From NCBI GenBank assembly GCA_026018925.1, contig JAKSZU010000009.1, forward strand, positions 83,011,407-83,075,406: a stretch of DNA of 64,000 bases. The letters run 5' to 3'. Numbering within the stretch: position 1 is the first letter of the stretch; each line of letters starts with the position of its first letter. Positions 1 through 11,708 of this stretch are shown here, piece after piece. The notes under the pieces were generated by a model. That model saw nothing but the letters and a program-made list of their open reading frames with translations. It was not told the origin of the DNA and made no database searches. This DNA comes from Tupaia tana. Lineage: Eukaryota > Chordata > Mammalia > Scandentia > Tupaiidae. The position numbers and the translations under genes were made by a program.

Positions 1-844
1 TAAGATAATGAAAGCTGAAGCTGAATACTTTTCATATCATTACTGTATTCCTAACCAGAGTGTAATCTCTCTTGGTCTGAAGAACAGAAGAGAGAAGGAC
101 CTTGAACAATATACTTTGTTTTCATATGTTTATAAAATTTAGGATCATCTATTTACTAGGCTATAAATAGACAAATTAGCTGTTATCCTGAAAAAAAAAA
201 AAAAAAAACCTGTCCTACTCAAGAGCAATAGTTAACTAAAATTCTCCAGTAGAACAACATACCTGCACTGGCATCTCTTAAAAGAAAGTTTCTTTCCCTG
301 TTATCTTCTTAGACAAACAATAGTTTTCATGTAAGTTTTCCTTCCTTTTTGCCTAGGCTTATATAACTGGGCCTTTCCTACCCCTAAGGGGATGACCTAT
401 TTGGGCCCCTCTTCCATTTTGCTGGACACTTTTATTTACTCTTTTCTAATAAGCTTTGCTTACTCTCCTCTCCATTTGTCCACATTTCTAATTCTTTCTC
501 AGTGTAGGACAAGAACATGCACAAGTGTTGTGTCTGATCACCACAGAACCCTGCATTATTATCACTTAATATGCAGCCCTTATTCAAATTTCCCTGATTG
601 TATAAAAATATATTTTTACCTTTTTTTGTTTGTTGTTTAGATCAGGATCCAAACAAGTTCTAATCCTATTTTGAAATCATGTCTCTTAAGTATCTTTAAG
701 TTTCATTTCATATAGAGTAGGCCTTTTTCCTGTTACCAACTCCATTTTGCTTTTATGAGTGGGACTATTTTAACCAATTTGATCATCTAAATGGCTAATT
801 TCTTTTTCTGAATTTAGTATTACTTCTGATTTATCTAAAATCAT

Positions 845-930
845 CATACATAAATTCATTAATTCAGCAAATATTTCTCAAGTGCTTACTATGTTCCAGG
901 CATATTTCTAGGTGCTGAAAATGCAGTAGT
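845..930 (+). repeat. Ancient mammalian repeat fragment (L2/MIR class)
   Basis: The words CAGCAAATATTT, GTGCTTACTATGTTCCAGGC and TAGGTGCTGAAAATGCAG resemble the widely dispersed old mammalian repeat that reads 'caaatatttattgagcacctactatgtgccaggc'-like. The family assignment is from memory and could be wrong. Its high divergence indicates great age. Confidence 0.45.
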
Positions 931-1446
931 GAAGGTGACAGGTATAGTCTAGACACATGCCATAAACGTTGCAGACAACAAACAAATATTTGTATTTGTT
1001 TAGCTGTAATGTGATTTAAAAAATCATGGTAAGTGAACAGAGGGGTATGCAGTGGGGAGGATATTTAGATAAGGTGATCACACATGACTAATAGCAAAAA
1101 ACTAAAAACAAAATAAAACAAAACAAGAAGTTCAAACAGTCTAATTTTGGGATTGTTCAATGACTTAGTATTTTCTAGATGATAAAATGATTGACAAAAT
1201 ACCAAGAAGATGTCATGATTTTACTCCGCAGATATTTTCAAGTTTTTTGTGGTGGTGCAAATGCATATAAATGTTTATATATATATACATATATTTGAAC
1301 ATATGTTTGGCATAAATTTTAGAATGACCACAGTCAAACAATCTGGAAATACATAGGAACTCACCTTATTTTAAAAAAATGTTGAATTTAAGATGGTAGT
1401 TTTATAATTTAGGCTTTCTAAATTTCAAAACAGAGGAACTATTCTG

Positions 1447-1449
<3 letters not shown>

Positions 1450-1493
<44 letters not shown>
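1450..1493. repeat. (TG)n microsatellite
   Basis: About 21 uninterrupted TG units followed by TATACA. Confidence 0.95.
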
Positions 1494-1495
<2 letters not shown>

Positions 1496-1552
1496 CAGGA
1501 AAATACATACTTTTTCCTGTTGTGTTTGGTACAAAAGTAGATAAGAGCATTC

Positions 1553-1606
1553 AATAAGTCATGAAAGGAAATAAGTTACAATAAGTCATGAAAGGAAATA
1601 AGTTAC
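1553..1606. repeat. Perfect 2 x 27-bp tandem duplication
   Basis: A 27-bp unit beginning AATAAGTCATGAAAGG occurs twice back to back without a mismatch, at 1553-1579 and 1580-1606. It is not part of a repeat family I recognise. Perfect identity suggests a recent local duplication. Confidence 0.9.
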
Positions 1607-2479
1607 ATGGCCAAGGGATCTGGAAACTTTAGAAAACTTGATGCAAATTTTGTGTGTAGCAAAGTTTACTTGAAATGCATCTTTAAATCTGTCATCTGGT
1701 TTTGTAAGCTACTACATAGAGATAGTGGTATATAACAGTATGAAAGCAAATACAATGTGTATAATCAAAGGAAAACAGGCATCTGAGAAAGGAGTGTGAA
1801 AACGTGACTAACTTCAAACTATATTTACTTGTGAAAAGATGCTACATTTGATTGACAATTAATAGTCTGGTTTTCTAATTCTTGGGCATGCCTATTTCCA
1901 GTAAGTTCAGTGTTATTGAACCATATGTGTCCTATACTCCATAGGAAAAGGGTAATGTCAAAAGTTTGAGTAGAGAAATGATCATTTCTTATAATTGGTT
2001 TATAAGTTCTAAAAAGGACAATGAAAATTTTTATTAGGGGATTACATAATAAATTCATGTATACTCCCTCTTTTGAAGAATTTTCAGGGTCAAGATGCCA
2101 ATGTAAAGGGGAGGTAAGAAAGAAGTATTTGTCCAGTCTTGCCTACAGATTACTCCAAGTAGATAAATTATATTAAAATTAACATAGGGAAACCAGTTTG
2201 AATTTCACAACTATATTAATGCTCTTTGGTAGAAATTGCATTTCAGTATGTTTTCCAAATTCTTAAGTTAAATTTCACAGTATGTGAGGTAACATGTACT
2301 CACAGTTCTCTTGCATACTTATAATGTGAGTTCTGAAGAAATAAAGTCAAATAATTAGTACATTATTTTCTGTTTGGCCCATATTCACTCTTGATATGTT
2401 TAGGATAACTAGAAGTTTCTATTCCTAGCCAATTACCTAATGTCATCATATCTGGATTTTTAAATTTTTATTTTAGTTA

Positions 2480-2742
2480 TTTTTTGCCAGAGGGCACATA
2501 TGCTTGCCAGAAAGAGACAAAGAGACAGAGACAGAGGGAAAAGGAGAAAGCACCCTTAAATGAGGCATGGTCATGCTACAATTCCTTCTCCTGCATTTCT
2601 CCAGCCTGCTGGGATTTGGGGAATGCATATGCATGCGTTTTGTGTGTTTTTCAAATTGTTAGAGCTTGTATTGAAACCGCTTGCTGTACTACGTGGGATT
2701 GCCTCCCTCAATCACTAGGCAACATCCAGCTTTTCCAGTCAC
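2480..2742 (-). mobile_element. Old tRNA-derived SINE, minus strand
   Basis: The layout is that of the local SINE read backwards: a 'GCCAGAGGGCACATATGC' tail motif, AGAGACAGAGACAGAG, then the CTTCTCCTGCATTTCTCC body, and a decayed tRNA head ending near 2742. It is much more diverged than most copies in the window, so it is an early member of the family. Confidence 0.7.
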
Positions 2743-3012
2743 AATGATAAAGATAATGATTCTTAGATAAAATATTTTAAGGTGAAAAATATGATAATAC
2801 CATAAAGAGCTCTTTGGATAACCAATGTTAGAAAAGAACAAAAGGAAGAAAAGAATAATCATTCAGAACCCATGTACTATGTCACTTAATGATCTATAAA
2901 CTAAGATATTTATCTGCTACTTCTGTTTTGGGTAATAAGTGAGTTTTTTTTTTTCCCAGTTACTTTCACTATGGCTCGAACACATTACATTGTCTTAAGC
3001 AAATATGAGGAT

Positions 3013-3126
3013 TCTTCAAAAAGTGCATGAATAATGCATATTACAAAAAAACTATGCATGTATTTCAAAAATTTTTTGCAACAAAATAATAATTTAATTC
3101 CCTTTTCCACAAATTTTTTGAAGGCC
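3013..3126 (-). mobile_element. Mariner-like MITE
   Basis: The element starts CTTCAAAAAGTGCATGA and ends CCACAAATTTTTTGAAG, which are inverted repeats of each other. The interior has the family words ACTATGCATG and TTTTTTGCAACAAAATAA. Four other copies occur in the window. It has no coding capacity, so it is a non-autonomous DNA element. I do not name the family with certainty. Confidence 0.6.
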
Positions 3127-3408
3127 CTTCATATCCAAGTCATGCCCAATCTCTTGAATTTTAGCATTAATTCCGAACTGCAAACATTTAGAATCTGCGT
3201 TCCTAAGAATTCCCACTTTATTCCAAATGTACATATGTGAATGTGAGACTAAGTTAGAAAAGGTCAATTTAATTACAATGAACTCTCAGGGTTCGTACTA
3301 AAATTAAAATACTATTCATTCACATTTTAGTATGTACTGAACTGAAGTTAATGGAACATTCAGAACCAGAATTTTTATCCTAATAAAATACTAAAATAAA
3401 TAACTCTT

Positions 3409-3668
3409 TTTTTTTTTGGAGAGGTTTTTGCTATAGGGTGTTTGTGCTCACCAGAAAGACAGAGAGAGACAGAGAGATAGAAAGCAAGAAATCACCCCCC
3501 AGGGGGATGGCCATGCCGCAAGTCTTTCTCCTCCATTCTCCTCTCGGGATCTTGGGCATGCACGCACACACACCCGGCGTGAGTTTAAGCCACTGGGTCC
3601 GGGATTCGAACTGCAGTTGGCTACATGGGAGTCCAGCGACATAGCCAGTATGCTAACTGCTGGCCCCC
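3409..3668 (-). mobile_element. tRNA-derived SINE, minus strand
   Basis: A complete copy, from T-rich tail and GAGAGGTTTTTGCTATAGGG to the tRNA head complement ending GCTGGCCCC. A 16-bp direct repeat AAAATAAATAACTCTT flanks it at 3393-3408 and 3669-3684, so it inserted by L1-type retrotransposition. Confidence 0.95.
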
Positions 3669-3684
3669 AAAATAAATAACTCTT

Positions 3685-4977
3685 GAAGTACCTAGTTTTG
3701 TGATTCTCTTCTTTGTGTCTCACCTCAATCTTTTAAAAATAGAGTTCAAGGGAGAAATGTTCACATATCGAAATGGTCTCATTGTAAGCCAAACAATATG
3801 ATTGAAAGTATATACAAAAATAAATAAAGTAATTAATAAAAAAAAAATAGAGTTCAACAGGGAAAAAGCATATGAGAGAGGTCAGTAGAGTGGAATGTGT
3901 ATGTGTGTAGATTGAATTTTTGGTGGTGGAGAACATAAGACAATTTGGTTTTAGATTAACTACATAGGAGCTTACAACAAGTGTATTCAAGATATTCTTT
4001 TAATTATTAGGTTGTAGTGAATTTTGAAACGTGGTATCACAGATTTACAGAAACCATGAAAAAGCATGCATGCTTAAAGCACATGTGAGTAATTTCCTCT
4101 CAACACCTTAGATACTACCCTAAAATAAGATAGCATCAATGAGATAGATATGTATAAAATCTTTTATTGGTCATGTCCAAGGCGAATAAAAACAATTGTA
4201 TCAATACTACTGGTAAGTTTAACCTTATCCAAAATGTTTTATTTCATCACAGCTTTGAAATATAAGCCATGTATTTCACCAGTTCAGTCTCATGTAATTA
4301 ATCTCCTGATAAATTTGCAGTGTTACTAATATAGCCACAGCTAGGTGCTACTTTAATGTATGTTCATTCTACTCACTGAGGTTTATGCCTAAAATCAGAC
4401 ATGTGTTCATAGATATGTATATATCAGCTGAACTTGCTGTTGAAAAGTGTTTAGATTAATTAAGGTCTTTGTGAATCAATAAAATGTAAAAAGTTAAAAG
4501 ACATGGAAAGCAACTGTAGATACCAGAGACAGTGTCATAGGAGGGCAGGAATTAAGGGCGGGGGGAAGAAGCAAAATACATAAGAAACAAGAAATGGAAA
4601 AGTATTTGTTGATAGCATATATGGTAATATGCTTGATGAGCCAATATACAGTGCATTCTGGATGGAAAATCTCATTTTGTCTACTGTCATAATGTACAGT
4701 GAAAGAATATAAATAAATAAATTTATTATTAAAGAAAGAAATATATGCTATTTATTTCTCTCTATACCTCTCTGCACAAAAATGAACAACTTGAAGATAA
4801 GCCATATTACTGAATGTCGGTTCAAGTACTTTTTTTTTTTCTCATTATCCTAACTTGTTTTCATGCACATCATTGGTCTTTCTCACTCTTACCCAAACTG
4901 GTTTTTGTAAGAGTGTTATAGAGTTTCCTGAGGTGAACACTTAGTGTTTCTCTTTCTGATAACTGACTATATTTAGA
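3685..4977. other. Unique AT-rich sequence
   Basis: No exon, RNA gene or repeat was recognised on either strand. The open frames are short and of biased composition. Confidence 0.55.
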
Positions 4978-4994
4978 TTTTAGCTATTGCCTTT

Positions 4995-5250
4995 TTTTTT
5001 TAGAGGTTTTCACTATAAGGCGCGTGTGCTCGCCAGACAGACAGAGAGATATAGAGACAGAAAGCGAGAAATCACTCCCCAGGGGAGATGGTCACGCCGC
5101 AATCCCTTCTCCTCCATTCTCTTCTCGGGATCTTGGGCACACACGCACACGCGCCCGGCGTGAGTTTTAAGCCACCTGGTCCGGGACTCGAACCGCGGTC
5201 GACTACGTGGGAGTCCAGCGACATAGCCATTACGCTAACTGCTGGTTCCC
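4995..5250 (-). mobile_element. tRNA-derived SINE, minus strand
   Basis: A complete and little-diverged copy that retains many CpGs, including GCGCCCGGCGTGAG and GAACCGCGGTCGAC. A 17-bp target duplication TTTAGCTATTGCCTTTT flanks it at 4978-4994 and 5251-5267. Confidence 0.95.
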
Positions 5251-5267
5251 TTTAGCTATTGCCTTTT

Positions 5268-6084
5268 AATATGTGTATAGCTGTTCTATTTCCTTCCTCC
5301 TTTTATCGGTGCAATGAAAAAAAAAAATCTGATTTGAATTTGCTTAGAATAGCTGGTTATGTTAAAAATTATTTTAAAAGTTTTCAGGAGTTCGGGGATG
5401 GAGAGCATGGAGAATTTTAACAGTTACTAATGACTTCAATCTAAAGTAGAAGTGGGGGAATATGTTTCCAGTATATTATTGATGTATTAATAATGTATGT
5501 ATTTTTATTAGAATGAAATGAGGTTATTAGATTGACTAAAATTCTGTCTCCCTCCCCACTTGCTCTTTTCGTTGTTGTTGCAGTTGGCACGCTTGTCTGA
5601 TAGTTGGAATTCATAATCCACAGTGGAGAGGATCTGACATGAGCCTGAAGAGTTGATCCAAGAGAGAATTTGAGAGGAAAAGGCAACTGGAATAAGAAGA
5701 CAACTGATTGACTGCCTGAATGATGGAATAAACATTTAAATAAATAAATATATAAATAAAAGAATGAAGAAATAAGAATCAAAAGGCTAGACATGAAGAT
5801 AAATAGGATAATTTTAAAATGATCTGAAGATAACATATTTAGGATTTCTATCCCTTCATAATTTCTAACTCCATCACCCTTTTAGTTCTGTTTTCTCATT
5901 TCTTAAAATAAGAAGTGATAAGGGGTTGTGGAGTCACTCACAGATACTGTGAGTGGACTGGAAGTCCAGTGACATAGCCACTACGCTAACTGCTGGTCCC
6001 TACTTTTTTGACAATCTTAAGGCATAACATATCTCCACGAGCTCTCAATATATTTGAGGACAGAAGCAACAAATGAAAATATCA
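5268..6084. other. Mostly unique sequence with a SINE fragment
   Basis: Apart from the SINE head fragment at 5955-6001 no feature was recognised. The 131-residue minus-strand frame here has no recognisable domain and is Ile/Leu/Phe-rich, as chance frames in AT-rich DNA are. Confidence 0.5.
5955..6001 (-). mobile_element. SINE head fragment, minus strand
   Basis: Only the tRNA-like end survives: AGTCCAGTGACATAGCC followed by ACTACGCTAACTGCTGGTCCC. The body and tail are absent, so this is a truncated insertion or a remnant of a deletion. Confidence 0.75.
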
Positions 6085-6300
6085 CTATTTCTAAGGAACC
6101 TCCATATAGTTTTCCACAGTGGCTGTACTAATTTACATTCCCAACTGTGTAGGATAGTTCTCTTTTCATCACAGCCTCATCAGCACTTGTCCATCTTTAT
6201 TTTATCATAGACATTTTGATTGGGGTTAAGTAGTATCTCATTATGTAATATCTCATTTTGATATGCATTTCCCTTATGATAAAGGATGTGAACATTTGTA
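6085..6300 (-). mobile_element. L1 ORF2 3'-end fragment, minus strand
   Basis: The words GGAACCTCCATATAGTTTTC, CACAGTGGCTGTACTAATTT and GATTGGGGTTAAGTAGTATC match the ORF2 C-terminal coding region seen in the longer L1 copies of this window, in reverse complement. It is an old fragment without boundaries I can define. Confidence 0.75.
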
Positions 6301-8339
6301 TTATTAAATGTAAATAAGAAATCATAAAATAAAAAATTAGTATTAATACTGTTATTGTTTAATTTTTTTAAATCCTTGTCTTTTAGAGATATACAGTAGA
6401 ATATTTTCAACAGACAAGATGATTTAGCTTTGCTTCAAAATAATTCAATACAGGGGCAAGAAGTTTGGGGTATAGAGGAAACAAAATTAGTCAGGAGCTG
6501 ATGATTGTTAAAGTTTGGTAATAAAAAAATGGAAATTTATTATACTATTTTCTCTACTTTTGTACCTTTGTTTAATTTCCCACATTAAAAAGTAAAAGAA
6601 AAAAAAGAAAATGTCATTATTAATATACACCAGTAGCAAGTCTAGTGGTACATATGATAAATGCTATGAAGTTTCTGAAGTAGGAAAAGTCACTTTTACT
6701 TAGGACAAGATAGCCTAAGGAAAAATTCAAGAAGAATGTCATCAAGTAATTTATCAACACTCTCACCTTGAGGACCAAACATGTGCCATATAATCAATCA
6801 GAGCTGATCATTATGGGACCACATGCTACTTTGCCAGCATGAGTTTGGAGGATATATGATATCCTCCAAACCCATGATAGGATACATGGGGGGATACATG
6901 ATAAAATCTGTGGTTATCACTCCATTTGCTCACTTAAGATTGATGCCAAGTTGGGAAAAAAAAAGTTTTGGTGACTTTGATTTTCTCTGGCCAGAAAATC
7001 ATAGGCATGTCCAGTCAAACACCTGGTTAGATAACAGTAAGTCAAGGGAAATGCAATATTTTTATTTAGATGGAAATAAGTACTGTGCACTTCTACTATT
7101 GTCTTCTACCACTTGTTGATTGGCATTTACCCCCAAAGGTCAAGGCATAATGTGTTTTAAAATTCCAGTGTCTTTTACATTTTTAATCCCAGGTTAGAGG
7201 TGTCTTAAAGGTAGTTAGTTTTATCTCCCTTCTCCAGCTCCCTTATCTGTCAAATACTATTCTCTACTATCTTTGCCAGATAATAGCACTGGTGATGTAG
7301 GCTGACTGATGACTCTTGTATATATACTTATTTTAAGTTATCCTTTCCTTAACATTTCTTTTGTCTCCAGAGATGCTTCAGGTCCCACAGTATCTGAATA
7401 TAGGATTTCTTAGAAAATATCAGACTACTGAGAACAATCATATAAATTTGCTCTGACTCTTTCTTTTATGTATTTTGAAGAATTTGACCATCTTTCTTTT
7501 GTTAATATCAAATCCTCATTTGAGAATTTAACCTGTACACTTTGGAGAATCTTAGCTATTGAAAGTGTTGAAGTAGTGGATATCTGGGAATCATGCAAGG
7601 TATCAAAATAGTAGATACTACTGTAATACTTTACATATCAGTAAATTATGATGGTAACAAGATCATAGAATAGCAGCAGCCTTTCATGGATAATGACCAT
7701 TTTAGGAATGGTATATGAGCCTTTGGGAATGATCTGAACTGAATCTTACATACTTTACTAAAGCACTTAGAAGACATAATTATCTTTTAATTATTGAATA
7801 TCTTCTACTGTTCCTGGATCAAATGGAAATTTGTTAAAATTATAGCAACACAGGGTTTGATTTTATGCCATATAATATTATTAATCATCACCTTTAAAGA
7901 TATAAAACATATGGTGATTATAATATTGAGGCAGCCTTATAAGTAGATTCCTTGTTATAATAAAGTCTTACAGGAATAAAGCCCCATTGGTCATGAAAGA
8001 TGATGCAATATATGTTTAAAAATGTATTACATTATGTGCAGAGGCTTCTTTTTCTACATTAACATTCATACTTTCAACTCTAAATTTAGATTGGTCTGGA
8101 CTACATTCCTTGGGTTCTTCTTGGGACTCTTACTCTAAATGTAAAAACACACAGAATCTAGTTTAGGGCTTCTAATTATATAGAATATGAGTTCTTAGTT
8201 TAAGAAGGAACCACAAAGGTCTAGTCTTCTGCATTCAAGTAGATAAATTTGGGCAAAAAGAGGATAGTTCTGATTGATCTTGAGGTCTTAGTTTTAGATC
8301 ACCCAGAAAGATTAATAAAATATTATATAAGGCCACTAA
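6301..8339. other. Unique sequence with a small perfect hairpin
   Basis: No exon or known repeat was recognised. A perfect 13-bp inverted repeat with a 3-nt loop lies at 6843-6871. The 98-codon open frame over it shows no domain. Confidence 0.5.
6843..6871. repeat. Perfect hairpin, 13-bp arms
   Basis: GTTTGGAGGATAT and its exact complement ATATCCTCCAAAC are separated by ATG. It is followed at once by two further GGATACATG words, so the site may have gone through local template switching. No function can be inferred. Confidence 0.85.
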
Positions 8340-8646
8340 TATATACTAAGGACTTTAGATGTATTTTGGTACTATAGACATCACTAGGTACTTTTAATTG
8401 TCTTGTTTTATTTAATACCCATAATAGACTTAGAATATAGGTAGAATTATTATTCCCATTTCACAGGGAGAAATGAGGATTGCAGAGATTAAATGCTGAA
8501 TCCAAGATAATACTTTTTTTTTAATTGCTAAAGGAGGTGTGTGCTTATCAGAGAGACAGGCAGAGGTTGGGGGAGAAAAACACTTCCAGTAGGATGTGGT
8601 CTTGTTCCAATCCCTTCTCCATTCCTCCATTCTTTTGGGATTGGGG

Positions 8647-8696
<50 letters not shown>

Positions 8697-8840
8697 CCAG
8701 CATGTTTTTTGAGCCACCAGGCTTCCAGTATTCCAGTATGCCAAATGGGGTCCAATGCTCTTAACCACTAGGCTAAAAGGCTTACCTGAAATCACACATT
8801 TTTGGAGTCAGGATTGAAACCTAGATCTGTCTCCAAAAGT
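8340..8840 (+). mobile_element. MIR, interrupted by a SINE
   Basis: The MIR core is recognisable as TTATTATTCCCATTTCACAG, GAGAAATGAGGATTGCAGAG and, after the SINE, CCTGAAATCACACATTTTTG and GGAGTCAGGATTGAAACC. The two halves are colinear on either side of the SINE at 8514-8785. MIRs spread before the placental radiation, so this locus is ancient. Confidence 0.8.
8514..8785 (-). mobile_element. Old tRNA-derived SINE with an (AC)n expansion
   Basis: The SINE plan is preserved: AGAGAGACAGGCAGAG, CCAATCCCTTCTCC, GAGCCACCAGGC and a decayed tRNA head near 8785. An (AC)20-type tract at 8654-8696 sits exactly where other copies carry the short 'gcacgcacgcacac' stretch, so the microsatellite grew from the SINE body. 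Confidence 0.8.
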
Positions 8841-9731
8841 ACCTTCACAACATCAGTATCTTAGTTTTGCCTTTTTGTCCACAATGATCAAATAGTTTTT
8901 CATTCTAAATTCTAGAGTAGGAGTAAGAGTGATTGCAGAACTGATCCAGTTTCCTTAAGCACTCCATCGGTTCAGTTATGTAATCAAAGCCATTAGGAAG
9001 AAAAAATGGTCCTCCAGCCTATGTGCTCTAAAAGAAGCCCCTAATCCCACTTTGCAGGTAAAGGTTTTGCTGGAGCGATTTCTCATGACACTTGTATTTT
9101 AATAATATGAATGAATGTTATAATTTCCATCATTAATCTTGTCTCTGAACTATTGTAATATCCTATAATTCTTCTATTTTTCAGTTCACTTTGTAAAACA
9201 CATGCAAGCTTTATCTTCTCCAAAGATCATTTTCACTGTCATGGTGATGCCTCAAATTCTTTACTGATACTCCAGATTCTACTGGATAAAATGTGTAACT
9301 TATTATTCACAATTATTTGATTCTTACTCATTGTTCTAGTCATATTACCCCCTATTTCTCAGTATGAAATCTTCAAATCAGTGAGACTAATGTATTGTTA
9401 CTAAGACAACTTGCAAATGCCCATTTGTTTTTTGTTTGTTTGCTTTCTTACTTGTTTGCTTATTTACTAATTTGTTAATGCCAACTGGTTAGCTACAATG
9501 CTCAATTTCTGGCTGTCTTCCAATCCACAATATGTGTCCTTTAATCTTCCACACTTCACTATCTCTGAAATCCAGTAGTATTTACTATTTGGCACATTTC
9601 ATAATGTCTCGTTTGTATGGTGATTTAACCTTTCTTGTCTCTGTTCTCCCCCAGATAAGCAAAAGCTTCTCCCACACAGAGATCATGGCATAATTCTTTA
9701 TATTTATTTGTCAATGCACAGTTGCCTTGCA

Positions 9732-9825
9732 GGGCGTGAGTTTAAGCCACCAGGTCCGGGACTTGAACTGTAGTTGGCTACATGGGAGTTCAACGACATA
9801 GCCAATATGCTAACTGTTGGTCCCA
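9732..9825 (-). mobile_element. SINE 5'-half fragment, minus strand
   Basis: It begins inside the body at GGGCGTGAGTTTAAGCC and runs through the tRNA head to GCTAACTGTTGGTCCC. The tail half is missing. Confidence 0.85.
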
Positions 9826-10193
9826 AGAAGTGCTACAGACTTTTGTAGTGGTCTGGATAAAATGTAGCATACATATCCAAATTTGATTCCATCTTCTTTT
9901 ACCTAAAGCTGAAAACTATTTGCTTGAATTTTGGCTTCTTTGATATTTCAAGTGGAACATATTTCACTTGGGAAATCTCTGCTTTTAAAGTTGTTGAAAC
10001 ATTTTTCCATTTTGAATTTCTGCTTTACTTGGCTGTCAACTCTCCCATTTTAGTATTTGCTCTTATAAGAATTGTGACAAATAGTTTACAGTCCTAAAAG
10101 TTATGCTCCATGATTTATTAAAAGGATGATTTTTATATCTGTTTTGCATAAAATTATTCATATTTCCACTGAGGCATGAAAGTTTAGATTCAA

Positions 10194-10195
<2 letters not shown>

Positions 10196-10228
<33 letters not shown>

Positions 10229-10242
10229 GAGAGAGAGAGAGA
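10196..10242. repeat. (GT)n-(GA)n compound microsatellite
   Basis: A GT run of about 15 units followed by a GA run of about 7 units. Confidence 0.95.
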
Positions 10243-11160
10243 ATGATATTCAGTGGAGCACAGATTTATAATTTATTATTAATCAAAGATGAATTATTTT
10301 AAATAAAGACATCAAAAAACAAGTTTTATAAATTGAAAATAACTCTGAACTTTATGAAAAATAAAAAGAATAAAATATCTCCCACATACTATCAGTTTTC
10401 TTCATACACATAGTTTTACAAAATTGTTCCTGTTCATTCTGAAATGCTTTCCTGTTAAAGTGATAGTTGCAGGCATGTTCTTGTTAACTTTTTTCTTCAT
10501 CCAACAAATCAAGAGGACTAAACTGTTTCAGAAAACAATGAAACCATTTTCTCAACTCCAAATTCTGGGAAGAATATGGAGGGACTTCTAATTTAGTCAA
10601 CTGTAATGTTCAGTGAAACTGTGTTTTACAAAATAAGCCACATCCGTGGTGAAAAAAAAAAAATCACCTTTTCAAACAGTTTAAAAACAACTGCAAATAT
10701 TTCTTTAATCTAAGACCTTTTATACATTTATTCTTGTATTTGGTCTCCACATGCCCCCTTGTGGCATAAAACTAGGGAAAGTCAGAAAGCTCTTGAAAAC
10801 TTAAATGGTTTACATTTTAGTATATTTTAAATCTAAACTATATCTTTTGCATATCATATAAATTGATGTCATGACTAAGGAATGTTCATTCATTCATATG
10901 GAAATAAACATATTTTATTTGCTCTTTAAGAATTGTGAATATTTCAATTCTTAAAGGAAAACCTATGTTTATGGCAGTAGAAAAACCACATAGATTACAG
11001 CTTAAAAATCAAGAGTAAGAAATTTAATAAGACATTAATTTTCTCCTTCTTGTTTGCTGTATAAGTTAAATTTAAATTTGAATAATTACAGCATTTTTAA
11101 AGAACTCCCAAGGCATATGCATAGGATGCCTGAGAAAATAATTATATTTTCCAAAATGTG

Positions 11161-11187
11161 ATATCAACTCCATTTTGTTTTTTAATT
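11161..11187. repeat. Target-site duplication of L1 A (3' side)
   Basis: ATATCAACTCCATTTTGTTT plus TTTAATT here pairs with ATCTCAACTCCATCTTGTTT plus TAATT at 17360-17384, with only a few differences. A direct repeat of this length on both sides of a minus-strand L1 marks the original insertion point. Confidence 0.75.
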
Positions 11188-11455
11188 TTTTATAGTTAGT
11201 ATATTAAACCACTTCTGCTATTACTGAAAAGAAAATTAAAACATTTAAATGAAGGGTAATATAAAAACTGAACATGTGCACACATTTCCACTAGAAAGGA
11301 TGTAAAGCAAAATGCTAAATCACTATGTATAATGTGTATTATGTTTTAAGTTTCCTTAGCAACATTCTTGACAGATGTTAACAGGAATATTGGTGTGAAA
11401 TATAAAATAACATAAAACAAAGTTATGCATATGTGTATGTATCTGATTAACATAT
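11188..11455 (-). other. Candidate L1 3' transduction
   Basis: In copy B the L1 3' end (words TTATTATCATCATAATCTTG) follows directly on the target repeat. In copy A the matching word TGTTATCATAATC lies near 11470, leaving about 268 bp of unrelated sequence between it and the target repeat. This is what read-through past the L1 poly(A) site and retrotransposition of the extended transcript would leave. A later unrelated insertion is the alternative. Confidence 0.45.
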
Positions 11456-11708
11456 TTTTTAAATTTAATGTTATCATAATCTTTTTATATTACATTGAAT
11501 CACATATCTTTACAGTGTATTGCATTTCTTTTTCCAGCACAATTACCATGCAAATCAATCAAGATGAAGACATTACTATTCACATTATCATCATCAAATA
11601 GTTTTTCATCATTTTTTCCAGATTATTAATATTATGTATTCACATTATTTTTTTAAATTTTCAATCACTATATATTATTTGGCTTGTATAAAGAATTTAC
11701 CCATCATG

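Larger units (their letters stand above)
1..2479. other. Unique AT-rich sequence
   Basis: No convincing exon or RNA gene is seen. The short open frames here lack any recognisable domain. The stretch contains an ancient repeat fragment near 845-930, a TG microsatellite and a 27-bp tandem duplication, listed separately. The rest looks like neutral intergenic or intronic DNA. Confidence 0.6.
8841..11160. other. Mostly unique AT-rich sequence
   Basis: Holds a SINE fragment at 9732-9825 and a (GT)n/(GA)n microsatellite at 10196-10242. No exon or RNA gene was seen on either strand. Confidence 0.5.

Noticed and set aside
8430-8795. 121-codon minus frame with a Cys-Val run, and plus frames with a Thr-His run
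   Set aside because: These are translations of the (AC)n tract inside a SINE, not genes.
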